Under the pieces are notes generated by a model. It made no database searches. It had not been told where the DNA came from and was given only the letters and a program-made list of their open reading frames with translations. Shown in pieces: positions 27,117 through 36,432 of a stretch of 64,000 nucleotides of DNA. Numbering within the stretch: the first letter of the stretch is position 1; the number at the start of each line of letters is the position of its first letter. Source of the DNA: Daejeonella sp. (GTDB lineage: Bacteria; Bacteroidota; Bacteroidia; Sphingobacteriales; Sphingobacteriaceae); NCBI RefSeq assembly GCF_030684675.1, contig NZ_JAUXXZ010000048.1:1-64000 (forward strand), in the 5' to 3' direction. Position numbers and translations under genes: made by a program.

Positions 27117-27698
27117 TCAGTTCTCACAAACCACCATACCATCTGTGGTAAATATAACTTCCTTAGTGATACTGCCCTTGCTTAGATCAACCAGGTACTG
27201 AACCGAATTATCTGCAAGAATTAGTTTCTCGATTTGAGTACCCGCGGAATAGTCAGCATATTTTGCTTTTAAAGTATTCTTTATTTTTGCACTGGCTGTT
27301 GTTAAAGGCACGTCTTCTTCTTGCTGAACATAAGAGCCGTCGGGGGTAAAAATGAGCGATAAATTGGGTGCACCTGTTTTAGAAATGGCTACGTCGATGG
27401 CGTCGCCACCCTTACAAAGCGGGTCAGATGCGGCCTTCACCATGGCATAACCGGGATAATTTTTAGCTACAAATTCCTTTACACCAGCCGGCAATCTGTC
27501 CAATGTTATTTCACCGGCAGGCAGAGCTGTTGTAACAGGATCAGCGATATTAACTTTGTCATCTTCCATTTTTTCCTGCTGGGTTGTTTCTGTAGCCTCA
27601 TCCTTTTCGTCTTTTTCATTCTTCTCATTATTGCAACTAAGCATGATCAATGATAATGCCAGAGCCATTAAGGGCATTGTGATTTTTTTTAAATTCAT
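27117..27698 (-). CDS. PepSY-like (DUF2874) lipoprotein
   Basis: A 193-residue lipoprotein. The signal MNLKKITMPLMALALSLIML ends at a lipobox cysteine (about 22), followed by a long acidic Lys/Glu/Asp linker. Two beta-lactamase-inhibitor-like PepSY repeats follow: LPAGVKEFVAKNYPGYAMVKA with the strand block after it, and AKIKNTLKAKYADYSAGTQ. Such proteins are often encoded next to two-component systems in Bacteroidota and may act as periplasmic accessory sensors. Here the gene lies 69 nt downstream of the histidine kinase and in the same direction, consistent with that. Confidence 0.85.
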   Translation of the reverse strand: MNLKKITMPLMALALSLIMLSCNNEKNEKDEKDEATETTQQEKMEDDKVNIADPVTTALPAGEITLDRLPAGVKEFVAKNYPGYAMVKAASDPLCKGGDAIDVAISKTGAPNLSLIFTPDGSYVQQEEDVPLTTASAKIKNTLKAKYADYSAGTQIEKLILADNSVQYLVDLSKGSITKEVIFTTDGMVVCEN

Positions 27699-27767
27699 GA
27701 CTGTATTTTTTATTGATGAAGTAAATTTAAAACTAAAAACTGTAGAGAATCTGTAGTGATATTTTTA

Positions 27768-29015
27768 TTAGAAAAAGACATTAAACCTGTGCTGGCCACT
27801 CTGATATTGATAGGTTAGCCGGTACGCATAGTAATGGCAGATCTCTTTGGATATGGCCAGACCCAAACCCATTCCCTCCGAAGAGTTATCTTTATTGAAC
27901 CTGTGAAAGATTTTATCCTCATTTAATGGTTCGGTCCTGCCTGTATTGCTGATACTAAGAAATTGGCTGTTCAAATCTATAATAACGACACCCTTTTTTA
28001 TATTATGTCTTATCGCATTGCTAAATAAATTGTTCAATAAAATATCGGCCAGGTATTTACTCATAAATACTTCTTTCTCATCAAGGTTTAATGTGACTGA
28101 AATTTCTTCAGCTTCTAAAATTTCCTGGAACTGCCTGGACTTTTGCATGACCAACTTTTTCAAGGAAATGGCATGCTTGTCCTGGATCAGGTTGTTCTCA
28201 ATTTTAGCCAGTAACAACAGCGATTGATTAAGACGGGATAAACGACTCATCCCGTTAAAAATATCTTCAAGCAATTCCCCCTGATTTTGAGTGAAAGTTC
28301 CTGTCTGCAGGAGGATGTCCAATTTCGAATGAATAACGGCTAAAGGTGTCATCATCTCATGGGAGGCAGTATCCATGAAGGACTTAAGATCAACATAATC
28401 CTTTCTAATCCGTCTGGTCAATGCCGTTACAGCTGTATTCAATTCAACAAACTCGTCAATGCGGGTGTCTTCCTGGTATATCTCCCGGCCATCTGAGATG
28501 TTAAATACACGTAATTGAGATAATATTACATGAAATGGTTTCCACAGCCTGTTAAGGATAAATCGATTAATGAGCGTCAGACTCGACAGCAATAAAATAA
28601 TAATACCCAGGGTAATATAAAATATAATCCGCACCAAATCTTCCGACTCAACTTTAGATTTTATGATTTCCACTCTGACTAACTTACCGGATAAAACAAC
28701 AGACGTAATTAACCTCCTTCCTGGTTCCTCACCATGCCCTTTTAAATTGTTGTACACTGTATCAGAAAACATCCGCGTAAAAGCCAGTGGTTCAAAATGA
28801 TACCGGACTATCTGATCTTTAAAGTTAGCTTCCGCCGGGAGTGATTTATATTGTTTGGTATAGGCCCTGATCTCCTCTTCTTCGATAGCAAGATCTCTAT
28901 CTAATTGTTCGGTAAGGATAAAATGGATAAGCAAATAATATGCAATACCTGTAATTAATAAAATAATTAAAGAGGTGATAAAGTTGACCCGGCTGTATCG
29001 TCTTGATAGTTTCAT
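27768..29015 (-). CDS. Sensor histidine kinase
   Basis: A 415-residue membrane kinase. TM1 lies near residues 12-34, a periplasmic sensor loop follows, then TM2 (about 128-150), a HAMP-like linker, the HisKA domain and the HATPase domain. The phospho-acceptor is H219 in ASHEMMTPLAVIHSKLD. The ATP site shows the N box LLNNLFSNAIRHN and G2 GMGLGLAI. The G1 motif reads SISNTG rather than DxGxG, a variant common in this class. Its start overlaps the response regulator stop by 4 nt, so the two are translationally coupled. Confidence 0.95.
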   Translation of the reverse strand: MKLSRRYSRVNFITSLIILLITGIAYYLLIHFILTEQLDRDLAIEEEEIRAYTKQYKSLPAEANFKDQIVRYHFEPLAFTRMFSDTVYNNLKGHGEEPGRRLITSVVLSGKLVRVEIIKSKVESEDLVRIIFYITLGIIILLLSSLTLINRFILNRLWKPFHVILSQLRVFNISDGREIYQEDTRIDEFVELNTAVTALTRRIRKDYVDLKSFMDTASHEMMTPLAVIHSKLDILLQTGTFTQNQGELLEDIFNGMSRLSRLNQSLLLLAKIENNLIQDKHAISLKKLVMQKSRQFQEILEAEEISVTLNLDEKEVFMSKYLADILLNNLFSNAIRHNIKKGVVIIDLNSQFLSISNTGRTEPLNEDKIFHRFNKDNSSEGMGLGLAISKEICHYYAYRLTYQYQSGQHRFNVFF

Positions 29016-29689
29016 AAGTCTCCAAACTTATATCCTACCCCGTACATAGATTTAATATAATCCAAGCTTCCTGATTCTATCAGTTTCCGGCGAAGGTTTT
29101 TAATATGGGTGTAAATAAAATCGTGCCTGTCAATCAGATCCATTTCATCACCCCATAAATGCTCGGCGATTGCGGTTTTTGAAATAACTTTGCCTTTGTT
29201 GGCCAAAAAATAAATCAGTAGTTCGTATTCCTTTCTTGTTAAGGTTAGAACCCGGCCATTGATTGTAACGTTTTTGGATACGGTATTTACTTTAATTTCA
29301 TTAAAAACAATGAAATTATTGCCATCGAAATTCTTTCTTCGCACGATGGCGGTTACACGGGCCTGAAGCTCAGATAAATGAAAAGGTTTGACTAAATAAT
29401 CATCTGCACCAACGTTTAAACCAGCTAGCTTATCGTCAAGGGAGTTTCGCGCAGAAATGATCAGAACCCCGTCTTTTTTATTGATTCTCTTTAGCTCGCT
29501 TAATATGGTCATACCATCACCCCCCGGTAAATTAAGGTCTAACAAAATACAATCGTAATCATACAGGTGTATTTTCTCAATCGCAGCAGAATGATTCGCA
29601 ACGGCCTCGCAAATATTCCCTTCACCTGTAAAATAGGTTATAATACTCTCCCTTAGAGAGGGTTCATCTTCAATAATCAATATCTTCAA
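29012..29689 (-). CDS. OmpR/PhoB-family response regulator
   Basis: A 225-residue regulator. The receiver domain has the acidic pocket E7-D8, phospho-acceptor D51 (LLDLNLPGGDG) and the conserved lysine in DDYLVKPFH. The C-terminal winged helix contains LTRKEYELLIYFLANKGKV and HIKNLRRKL, the OmpR-type recognition region. It heads the run of seven minus-strand genes that ends with the RND pump, so the pump operon probably controls itself through this pair. The start codon is TTG at 29689, since MKILIIEDE is the expected N-terminus. Confidence 0.95.
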   Translation of the reverse strand: MKILIIEDEPSLRESIITYFTGEGNICEAVANHSAAIEKIHLYDYDCILLDLNLPGGDGMTILSELKRINKKDGVLIISARNSLDDKLAGLNVGADDYLVKPFHLSELQARVTAIVRRKNFDGNNFIVFNEIKVNTVSKNVTINGRVLTLTRKEYELLIYFLANKGKVISKTAIAEHLWGDEMDLIDRHDFIYTHIKNLRRKLIESGSLDYIKSMYGVGYKFGDL

Positions 29690-29904
29690 AGCAGGTTAAA
29701 TATAAGAAATAGAATTTGTAGAAATTCTGAAGCATGGTATGACTGGATCAGGGGGTCGATATCCCGAAGCCGTCCTTCTCTGTTTTGTGACGGTTTTACA
29801 TCAGTTGCTTCATATCAGGTACTTCAAATTCTCTACAGAATTAATAGTTATTATTGATAAATCGAATTTTATGCATTCGAACCAGTTGTTATTGTATACA
29901 TTGA

Positions 29905-31047
29905 ATGGAACATACCCGGCTTTTATATTTTTTACTTGTGATGAGTCTACTTATTTCATCATGTACGCTTTTCAGGCCCGTTTTTTATAATCTGCCGGGT
30001 AATAAAGACATACAAAGATTTCCTCATCGGGTAATAAGGTCCTCAGAAACAGCTGATATATTTAATTTTAAAACGGCTACGGATACTTTAGCGAAAATCA
30101 AAAATCTTAAAGTAGAAAACAAAACCTTTAATTCATCAGGTGTATCACTTAATGAGTTTGTTAAGCTTCATAGAACGCTGTCTTTTGTAATCATCAGGAA
30201 CGACAGTATTTTATACAAGTATTATGCAAAAACATTAGGTGAAGAAACGCGGGTCGCCAGCTTTTCGATCTCAAAAGCTTATGTAGCCATGTTAATTGGT
30301 ATTGCTATCAATGATAGGCTTATTAAAAGCCCTGACCAATCTATCACAGATTTTATACCGGAATGGAAAAATAAGAGCGGTTATCAGCTAATTACTATCA
30401 AAAATTTATTGAAGCATACCTCGGGGTTAAAATTTACCACTAACCCAATCAATCCACTATCCGATCAAAGTCAGTTTTATTACACTGAAGGATTAAGAAA
30501 ACTAATTTTAAATGCTCAGATTGAAGAATCTCCCGGCCTGCATTTTAATTACCAAAGCGAAAATACCTCTTTATTAGGATTGATCCTGGAACGGGTATCC
30601 GGTAAGACATTATCCGTTTACCTTGAAGAAAAGCTTTGGAAAAGGATTGGAACAGAGGCTCCGGCGTACTGGAGTACCGATTCTGATGCGAGTACTGCCA
30701 TTGAAAAAAGCTTCTGCTGCCTGAATGCGCGTACTTTGGATTTCGCAAAATTCGCCCGGCTACTCTTGAATAATGGTAATTGGGAAGGAAATCAAATTGT
30801 GCCGGCTAACTGGATAAAAGATGCCACTCACCGGACAACTGAAGACGGCAGTAAAATTACCTATGGATATGGTATGGGATTGGGGCCTAAGGAATACGGC
30901 AGCTTTTACCCTATTGGTTTATACGGTCAGTTTTTATATATCTATCCCAAAAAAAACCTGATTATAGTACGTTTTGGAAATACTGCGGTTCCGTATGTAT
31001 CTGATTACTGGAAGGAGGTGATGCTTCAAATAGTTGATCAGTTATAG
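29905..31047 (+). CDS. Serine hydrolase, beta-lactamase/esterase family (PF00144), lipoprotein
   Basis: A 380-residue protein with a lipoprotein signal (MEHTRLLYFLLVMSLLISSC). The class C beta-lactamase-like fold is shown by the SxxK motif in SFSISKAYVAML, the tyrosine motif in FNYQSENTSLLG, and a late GYGMGLGP segment in place of the KTG box. The YxSxNT form is typical of esterase or NylB-like members rather than true beta-lactamases, so antibiotic resistance should not be assumed. It is transcribed divergently from the response regulator gene, sharing a 215-bp intergenic region. Confidence 0.88.
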   Translation: MEHTRLLYFLLVMSLLISSCTLFRPVFYNLPGNKDIQRFPHRVIRSSETADIFNFKTATDTLAKIKNLKVENKTFNSSGVSLNEFVKLHRTLSFVIIRNDSILYKYYAKTLGEETRVASFSISKAYVAMLIGIAINDRLIKSPDQSITDFIPEWKNKSGYQLITIKNLLKHTSGLKFTTNPINPLSDQSQFYYTEGLRKLILNAQIEESPGLHFNYQSENTSLLGLILERVSGKTLSVYLEEKLWKRIGTEAPAYWSTDSDASTAIEKSFCCLNARTLDFAKFARLLLNNGNWEGNQIVPANWIKDATHRTTEDGSKITYGYGMGLGPKEYGSFYPIGLYGQFLYIYPKKNLIIVRFGNTAVPYVSDYWKEVMLQIVDQL

Positions 31048-31076
31048 TTAGCTATTCACCCGATATTTTTTTGGAA

Positions 31077-31757
31077 TCATATTAAGCTGTTCTCTTTCGT
31101 TTTTAAAATTTTATAAAGTACCGGTAGGGTAGTTATCAAAGCAATTCCCAGCACTATAATTTCCAGGTGCTTTTTGATGTCGAATCCAAACTGGTTTAAA
31201 AATAGCAAATACAGATAACGTCCTGAGAATAACATAAATGTTGCCCAGAGAATCATCCCAAAAATACTATAAGTAATAAATTTCACTTTTTCCATACCTA
31301 CCACTCCAGCTACTACAGGTGTAAATGTTCGTATAATAGGTAAAAATCTGGCAAGAATCAGAGCCATGGCGCCGTGCTTATCAAAAAATGTCTCAGCTTG
31401 CAATAAATGACGTTTCTTGAAGAAAAAAGTATCCTTACGTTTAAACAATAGTTGGCCACTTTGCTTCCCGAACCAAAATCCAAGTAAATTTCCTAAACTG
31501 CCACAAATAGTAATGAGTAAAACTAATATGAATAGATCCAATAAATCAAAGCCCGACTGATATCCGGGCAAACTTTTGACCAGGGTTTTGCTGTAAATTC
31601 CCGAAACAAACAACAGGCTATCACCAGGCAAGAAAAAACCAGCCATCAAACCTGTCTCTGCAAAAACTATCAGGAGCACGATCCATAATCCGCCCTTAAC
31701 AATGTAAAACTCAGGATTTAAAAGCTCCTGAACTGAAATACTAACGAAAATATCCAT
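31077..31757 (-). CDS. DedA-family membrane protein
   Basis: A 226-residue polytopic membrane protein of the DedA/SNARE-associated family. The motifs GFFLPGDSLLFVSG and ARFLPIIRTFTPVVAG with its essential arginines are clear. DedA proteins move polyprenyl phosphate carriers or phospholipids across the membrane and support proton-motive-force and drug tolerance. The gene is the last of the minus-strand run from the FecI locus, 18 nt after the DUF2147 gene, and it converges on the serine hydrolase. Confidence 0.92.
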   Translation of the reverse strand: MDIFVSISVQELLNPEFYIVKGGLWIVLLIVFAETGLMAGFFLPGDSLLFVSGIYSKTLVKSLPGYQSGFDLLDLFILVLLITICGSLGNLLGFWFGKQSGQLLFKRKDTFFFKKRHLLQAETFFDKHGAMALILARFLPIIRTFTPVVAGVVGMEKVKFITYSIFGMILWATFMLFSGRYLYLLFLNQFGFDIKKHLEIIVLGIALITTLPVLYKILKTKENSLI

Positions 31758-31775
31758 GTATGCGGCTAAATTAGT

Positions 31776-32231
31776 TTATTTCACCCTCTTAAAAGTCATG
31801 GTTTGACCCATAAATTCAAAGTGCCAGAATCCTTTAACCTCTAACATGCCATTTTTTGTAAGTAAAGCAGATAAATTCCATTCTCTTCCTGTTCTTACAT
31901 CATAAATTATTCCCTTTTCCCAGCGGTTTATACTGGCGTTGAATTTTAAATTTCGAAGTATCTCCAATCCGATAATTTTGCGGTTTCTTAAAGCCGGGTC
32001 AGGATTTTGTTGATCAGTACGTGTGATCATTGGCCTGGTTCTATCGTCTGAGTCATTAAACCATAAAACCTTAGCGTTATATTGATCTCCTTCTTTAAAA
32101 ACCAGCACAGTTATATTTTCAGCAGTTGACATCCATTTGCCTATTATTTGATCTGAAATGGAATTAGCCGAACCGATACTCCCGGCGTAAAAGCTGATAA
32201 GCAGGTCCAAAAACAAATACTTGATATTCAT
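31776..32231 (-). CDS. DUF2147 domain secreted protein
   Basis: A 151-residue protein with a signal peptide-like N-terminus. The DUF2147 pattern is clear: IGKWMSTAENITVLVFKEGD, then IIGLEILRNLKF, GIIYDVRTGREW and the C-terminal GFWHFEFMGQTMTFKRV. It is a small lipocalin-like periplasmic or outer-membrane protein of unknown function. It lies 44 nt after the second DUF4249 gene and just before dedA. Confidence 0.85.
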   Translation of the reverse strand: MNIKYLFLDLLISFYAGSIGSANSISDQIIGKWMSTAENITVLVFKEGDQYNAKVLWFNDSDDRTRPMITRTDQQNPDPALRNRKIIGLEILRNLKFNASINRWEKGIIYDVRTGREWNLSALLTKNGMLEVKGFWHFEFMGQTMTFKRVK

Positions 32232-32275
32232 AGCAACAAAATTAGAACAGGGTGTAATAAAATCCGGCAGATTAT

Positions 32276-33172
32276 TTATTCAGGATACGTAAAGGTTATT
32301 GGTTTGCTATTCTTTTTGGCGGCAAAGAATCCTATCGCCTTATTGCCAAACTGTCCCTCTTGTAAAAAAACCGGTTCAACAAAGGGATTAAATTGGGCTA
32401 GCTTTTGACGGTCTAGCTGGGAGAAAAATACATAAGCATTTTTATCGATGCTCTGTATAAATATTCGTCCTTTTGTGCCTTTTTTATGAGAATAAGCAGG
32501 CTCTACTATAATGGTTATTTGCTTTCCCTCCTTGCCAACATCTTCAAATACCGCTCTTCCAATTTCATGAACAGTAACTGTATCTTTCCCTAAGCATGCT
32601 CTTTTAATGGTGGCTTCGGCCTTCATGATACTGGTATCAGCAGATCTGATCATTTCATAACGATAATAATTGACCTGGTTGGGAACATCTTTAAAATAGG
32701 TTACAACCCCCTCATGTTCTCCGTACAAATCATTATAGTTGGACACATAAGAAACACTATCAATAGCTGGTGCAAAAAGGTTGGTAACAGCATTTGCTAT
32801 ATAAGTTTTGCCTTCGGAGATAATAGTTAAGTCATATTTAGTATTCGCCAGGATCTTATTATGGCCGTTATAAAAATAGTCAAACTGGCAATCTATCTTA
32901 TCAAAAACACTGTCCAAACTAAGTTTATCTGTACTTCCGTTGCTGCTGATAGTAATGAGCGCATTTCTGATCATCAGCTCATTTTTTTTAACCGCTTTAT
33001 CAAAATACGGTACCGTTCTATTAAAATAAACGACCGGTATGGAGTCGGGTTCAATAAACCCTGTTATGCTTACTTTATTGTTGTAGGCAGGCGGGCTTAC
33101 GGTTATGTTTTTTTCGCAGGACAGGATAAAACCAACACTGATAACGGAAAAGAAAATAAATATCTGTTTCAT
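32276..33172 (-). CDS. DUF4249 lipoprotein (second copy)
   Basis: A 298-residue lipoprotein with the lipobox cysteine in VGFILSCEKN (about residue 19). The fold is the DUF4249 type: beta-rich N-terminal domain (SITGFIEPDSIPVVYFNRTVPY) and conserved NTKYDLTIISEGKTY and YYRYEMIRS segments. Genes of this family regularly follow TonB-dependent receptors, and this one follows the second receptor by 2 nt. It probably sits in the outer membrane as a receptor partner, in the way SusD partners SusC, although the family is unrelated to SusD. Confidence 0.85.
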   Translation of the reverse strand: MKQIFIFFSVISVGFILSCEKNITVSPPAYNNKVSITGFIEPDSIPVVYFNRTVPYFDKAVKKNELMIRNALITISSNGSTDKLSLDSVFDKIDCQFDYFYNGHNKILANTKYDLTIISEGKTYIANAVTNLFAPAIDSVSYVSNYNDLYGEHEGVVTYFKDVPNQVNYYRYEMIRSADTSIMKAEATIKRACLGKDTVTVHEIGRAVFEDVGKEGKQITIIVEPAYSHKKGTKGRIFIQSIDKNAYVFFSQLDRQKLAQFNPFVEPVFLQEGQFGNKAIGFFAAKKNSKPITFTYPE

Positions 33173-33174
33173 GA

Positions 33175-35460
33175 TTAAAATTTAAAATTAAAGCTTATGC
33201 TAGGTACAATCGGGAGTAATGAAACCTGTTTCGCCTGTGGTTGCTTGGTCGCAGGATCGGTAGTTAAGTAGACGAAATATGGATTCGCCCGGTTATATAC
33301 ATTATAAAGACCGAAAGACCACTCTCTTTCATACGCGAATTTCTTGAACAACTTCACCTGCTTTTTATTTGAAACACTGAAATCTAAGCGGTTGTAGGCA
33401 GAAAACCTGCTATTGTTTCTGCTGGTGTAATCGGAGTAATAGTTATCATACAGCGAACCATCGCCATTAACTAAAACCTTACCGGCTGGTAGGGTGTACG
33501 GTCTGCCGGTGTAGTAAACGAAATCGGCTGACAGGGTCCAGTTTTTGGTCAAATTATAGCTGGCAACCAGGGATAAATTATTACCCCTGTCAAAAGAAGC
33601 CGGAAAACTGTTTCCGAAATTAAGATCCGGAAACTGCTGGGTAGATTTGGATAGGGTATAACTGGCCCAGCCTGATAAGCGGCCAAAATTTTTCTTTGCG
33701 AAAAACTCAACGCCATAAGATTTCCCTTTTCCAAAAGTTAATATATCATCCAAACTGGTGTTTAATAGAATCTGGGTACCTTCCTTAAATAATACCTGGT
33801 TATTCATCGTTTTATAATATACTTCTACGCTGGTTTCGATTTCATTCTCTTTAAAATTTTTGAATAAACCTAATGCTACCTGCTTGCTTGTTTGCGGTTT
33901 TATTTTCAAGCTGCTGCTTAACCAAATATCGGCTGGTAATGAAGCTGTACTGCTTGGAACCAAATGCATAAACTGGTTCATTTGTGTGTAAGAAGCCTTT
34001 ATTGAGGTTTGATCGTTGATAGAAAAGCGAGTGGTTAACCGAGGCTCGATAAATGAGTATGTTTTTGTACCGGCACTGAAAAACGGCACTCTTAGTCCGA
34101 AGTTGACCGAAAAACGGTTGGAAACCTGATAATCATCATTTATATAAAACGCCCCTTCATTGGATAGCCTTTTAGTCAGACTATCCGGATTAATAACGAC
34201 CTTTTTCCCGGTTTTAGACATTTTAGCTGACATTGCCCCGGGATATAGGGTATGATAGATATAATTAGCTCCAAATTTGATGGTATGATCACTGCCTGAT
34301 GTGGCTGTAAAATCAGTTTTTGCATTGATATCTTTGATTCCTGTATACAAAACCTGATAATAGTTGTTTTGCGCTGTTCCTAATTGCAAATGATAGTCAT
34401 TATATATTAAGGAAGTATTTGAAAATATTTTATTTCCGTATAAATGATTCCATCTTAAGGTTGCGGTGGTATTACCGAAGTTTGTACCATAGTTTAAACT
34501 ATTTGCCCCTGTATACGCAGCATCATCATTACCTTTAAAGAAACTAGCAAAGACATGGTCTTTTTCACCCAGCTCATAGTTCATTTTAGCATTGAGATCA
34601 TAAAACCGATAAGTGGTTGTTTTTGAAGCTTGTTTTAGCAGCTGATCCAGATAGCTCCGACGGCCCGAAATAATAAATGAGGATTTATTTTTTTGCAGGG
34701 GTCCCTGGAAAGTAAGATTCGCTGAAATTAGTCCTATACCACCTTCAGTTTGAAATTTTGTTTTGTTCCCCTCCTTCATTTTAATATCCAGAATGGAGCT
34801 TAAACGACCTCCATATTCGGAAGGAAAACCACCTTTAATTAATTTTACACTGTTGATTGCGTTCACATTAAAGGTGCTGAATAAACCAAAAAGGTGATTT
34901 GGATTATATACGGTAGCTTCATCCATCTGAATAAGATTCTGATCCAGGTTACCTCCTCTCACGTAAAAGCCTGAAGTTCCTTCCTGGCCGGCTTGCACCC
35001 CGGGCAAAAGCTGGATGGTCTTAAGGATATCACGCTCACCTAATAAAACAGGTAAATCTTTTATCGCTTTGATAGGTATATCAATGACGCCCATTTGCGC
35101 TTTATTAACATTGTCCTGATTTCGACTGGCATTAACCACCACCTCGTTTAGGCTATTCAAGGCAGGTTGCAGTAGAATGTCAAGTTGGATATCCTTCCGG
35201 CTCATTATTTGTTTTAACGAAGGCTGATATCCACTATAGGAAATTACAATAGAAATTGTATCTGAATCAGGGACAGTAATGGTGAAATATCCGTACTGAT
35301 TTGTGCTGGCTCCTGTTTTCAAAGAGGGGATCAAGACAGACGCACCAATCAGGGCTTCTTTAGATCCGGCATCTTTTACATATCCGCTAATAGTGCTTTT
35401 CTGGGCAAAAGCAAGGGAAGGCAGCATGATAACCAGGTATATCAATTTTTTAAGTTGCAT
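33175..35460 (-). CDS. TonB-dependent receptor (second copy, no STN domain)
   Basis: An outer-membrane receptor of about 761 residues. I start it at the ATG of MQLKKLIYLVIMLPSLAFAQ, a good signal peptide; the longer open frame upstream has none. A carboxypeptidase-regulatory-like domain (ISGYVKDAGSKEALIGAS) follows, then the plug (GVQAGQEGTSGFYVRGGNLD) and a barrel ending in a terminal aromatic (SISFNFKF). It lacks the N-terminal STN domain present in the first receptor, so it probably does not signal to FecR. The substrate is unknown. Confidence 0.92.
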   Translation of the reverse strand: MQLKKLIYLVIMLPSLAFAQKSTISGYVKDAGSKEALIGASVLIPSLKTGASTNQYGYFTITVPDSDTISIVISYSGYQPSLKQIMSRKDIQLDILLQPALNSLNEVVVNASRNQDNVNKAQMGVIDIPIKAIKDLPVLLGERDILKTIQLLPGVQAGQEGTSGFYVRGGNLDQNLIQMDEATVYNPNHLFGLFSTFNVNAINSVKLIKGGFPSEYGGRLSSILDIKMKEGNKTKFQTEGGIGLISANLTFQGPLQKNKSSFIISGRRSYLDQLLKQASKTTTYRFYDLNAKMNYELGEKDHVFASFFKGNDDAAYTGANSLNYGTNFGNTTATLRWNHLYGNKIFSNTSLIYNDYHLQLGTAQNNYYQVLYTGIKDINAKTDFTATSGSDHTIKFGANYIYHTLYPGAMSAKMSKTGKKVVINPDSLTKRLSNEGAFYINDDYQVSNRFSVNFGLRVPFFSAGTKTYSFIEPRLTTRFSINDQTSIKASYTQMNQFMHLVPSSTASLPADIWLSSSLKIKPQTSKQVALGLFKNFKENEIETSVEVYYKTMNNQVLFKEGTQILLNTSLDDILTFGKGKSYGVEFFAKKNFGRLSGWASYTLSKSTQQFPDLNFGNSFPASFDRGNNLSLVASYNLTKNWTLSADFVYYTGRPYTLPAGKVLVNGDGSLYDNYYSDYTSRNNSRFSAYNRLDFSVSNKKQVKLFKKFAYEREWSFGLYNVYNRANPYFVYLTTDPATKQPQAKQVSLLPIVPSISFNFKF

Positions 35461-35605
35461 ATTATGATATTGAAAAATGAGATTTAGTTTTATACCCAGA
35501 AGACATAGCTTTTCTGAAAAAGTCCTATAAGATTTAAAAAAAATGTTGAAATGGAGAAAGGAAAGGTAGCCGTTGCCCGCAAAGGTCTCACATCGGGGGA
35601 AACTG

Positions 35606-36430
35606 TTATTTTTCCAAATCCCTGGCAAGAATTTTTTTCGATACAACATCCGTACAATAGAAGTAGCCTAAGGCATTACCTGAGATATTTCCCTTGATCA
35701 GGCCGGGGTTGCCCGAGAATATATTTTTCCAATCAGTTTCTTGAAATAAGTTAAACAAATACCTTTGGTAGGCATTAGAAACTGAAAATTTATATACCTT
35801 AACCGAATCGGCCGGGAGAAGTGTTACATTGGTTCGTTGCTCCAGAAGTGGATACAGCCCGTTGGGCGGGGCGAAAATGTGAGTATAGGCATAAGTTTGA
35901 GAAACTGCCAGTTTAGATGGATCCCAATCACTTTCGCCCTTAAATTGATAAAATTGTTTTCCAGGTTCAACAGAACTGAAAATATGTTTGGGTACAGAAA
36001 GCACCAGGTTGTCATTTTGGATTTGAGTAATAATATTTAAATTACTGAACACAATCGGCGTAACTTTTTTCAGTGTGTCTTCGGCAAAGTATGTGTTATT
36101 ATTATAAATTACCTTAAGGCGATATGGAAATCCATAATTCTTATTTTCAAGCAAGATGACCGAATAGATTCCCGGAGTGCTGGTTTCGTCTAGTTTTACA
36201 CTATTAATATAAACTTCTGCATTACTTATGCCCGCAACATTATCGCTAACATTGTAGGAAGGTTTGCTAAGCCTGATAAACTGTTCTTTACTAAATGAAT
36301 TCACGCCGCCCTCGATCACTAAATCATACTGTAATGCAGCCTTTTTAAAATTGATCTTATCAATCAATTCCTTCTTACAGGAAACCAGTATGACTGCAAA
36401 ATACAATATTAAAAACCTTGCTAAAGTCAT
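35606..36430 (-). CDS. DUF4249 lipoprotein (first copy)
   Basis: A lipoprotein of about 274 residues. I chose the ATG at 36430 (MTLARFLILYFAVILVSCKK) because it begins the lipoprotein signal; a TTG two codons earlier is possible. DUF4249 features are LVIEGGVNSFSKEQFIRLSKPSYNV in two halves, YPFRLKVIYNNNTY-type strands and the QFYQFKGE segment. It follows the first receptor by about 2 nt and forms the first receptor-lipoprotein pair. It is only a diverged relative of the second copy downstream. Confidence 0.82.
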   Translation of the reverse strand: MTLARFLILYFAVILVSCKKELIDKINFKKAALQYDLVIEGGVNSFSKEQFIRLSKPSYNVSDNVAGISNAEVYINSVKLDETSTPGIYSVILLENKNYGFPYRLKVIYNNNTYFAEDTLKKVTPIVFSNLNIITQIQNDNLVLSVPKHIFSSVEPGKQFYQFKGESDWDPSKLAVSQTYAYTHIFAPPNGLYPLLEQRTNVTLLPADSVKVYKFSVSNAYQRYLFNLFQETDWKNIFSGNPGLIKGNISGNALGYFYCTDVVSKKILARDLEK

Positions 36431-36432
36431 GA

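Noticed and set aside
29905-31047. A true beta-lactamase
   Set aside because: The YxSxNT motif and lack of a KTG box fit esterase-like members better, and no resistance context is present.
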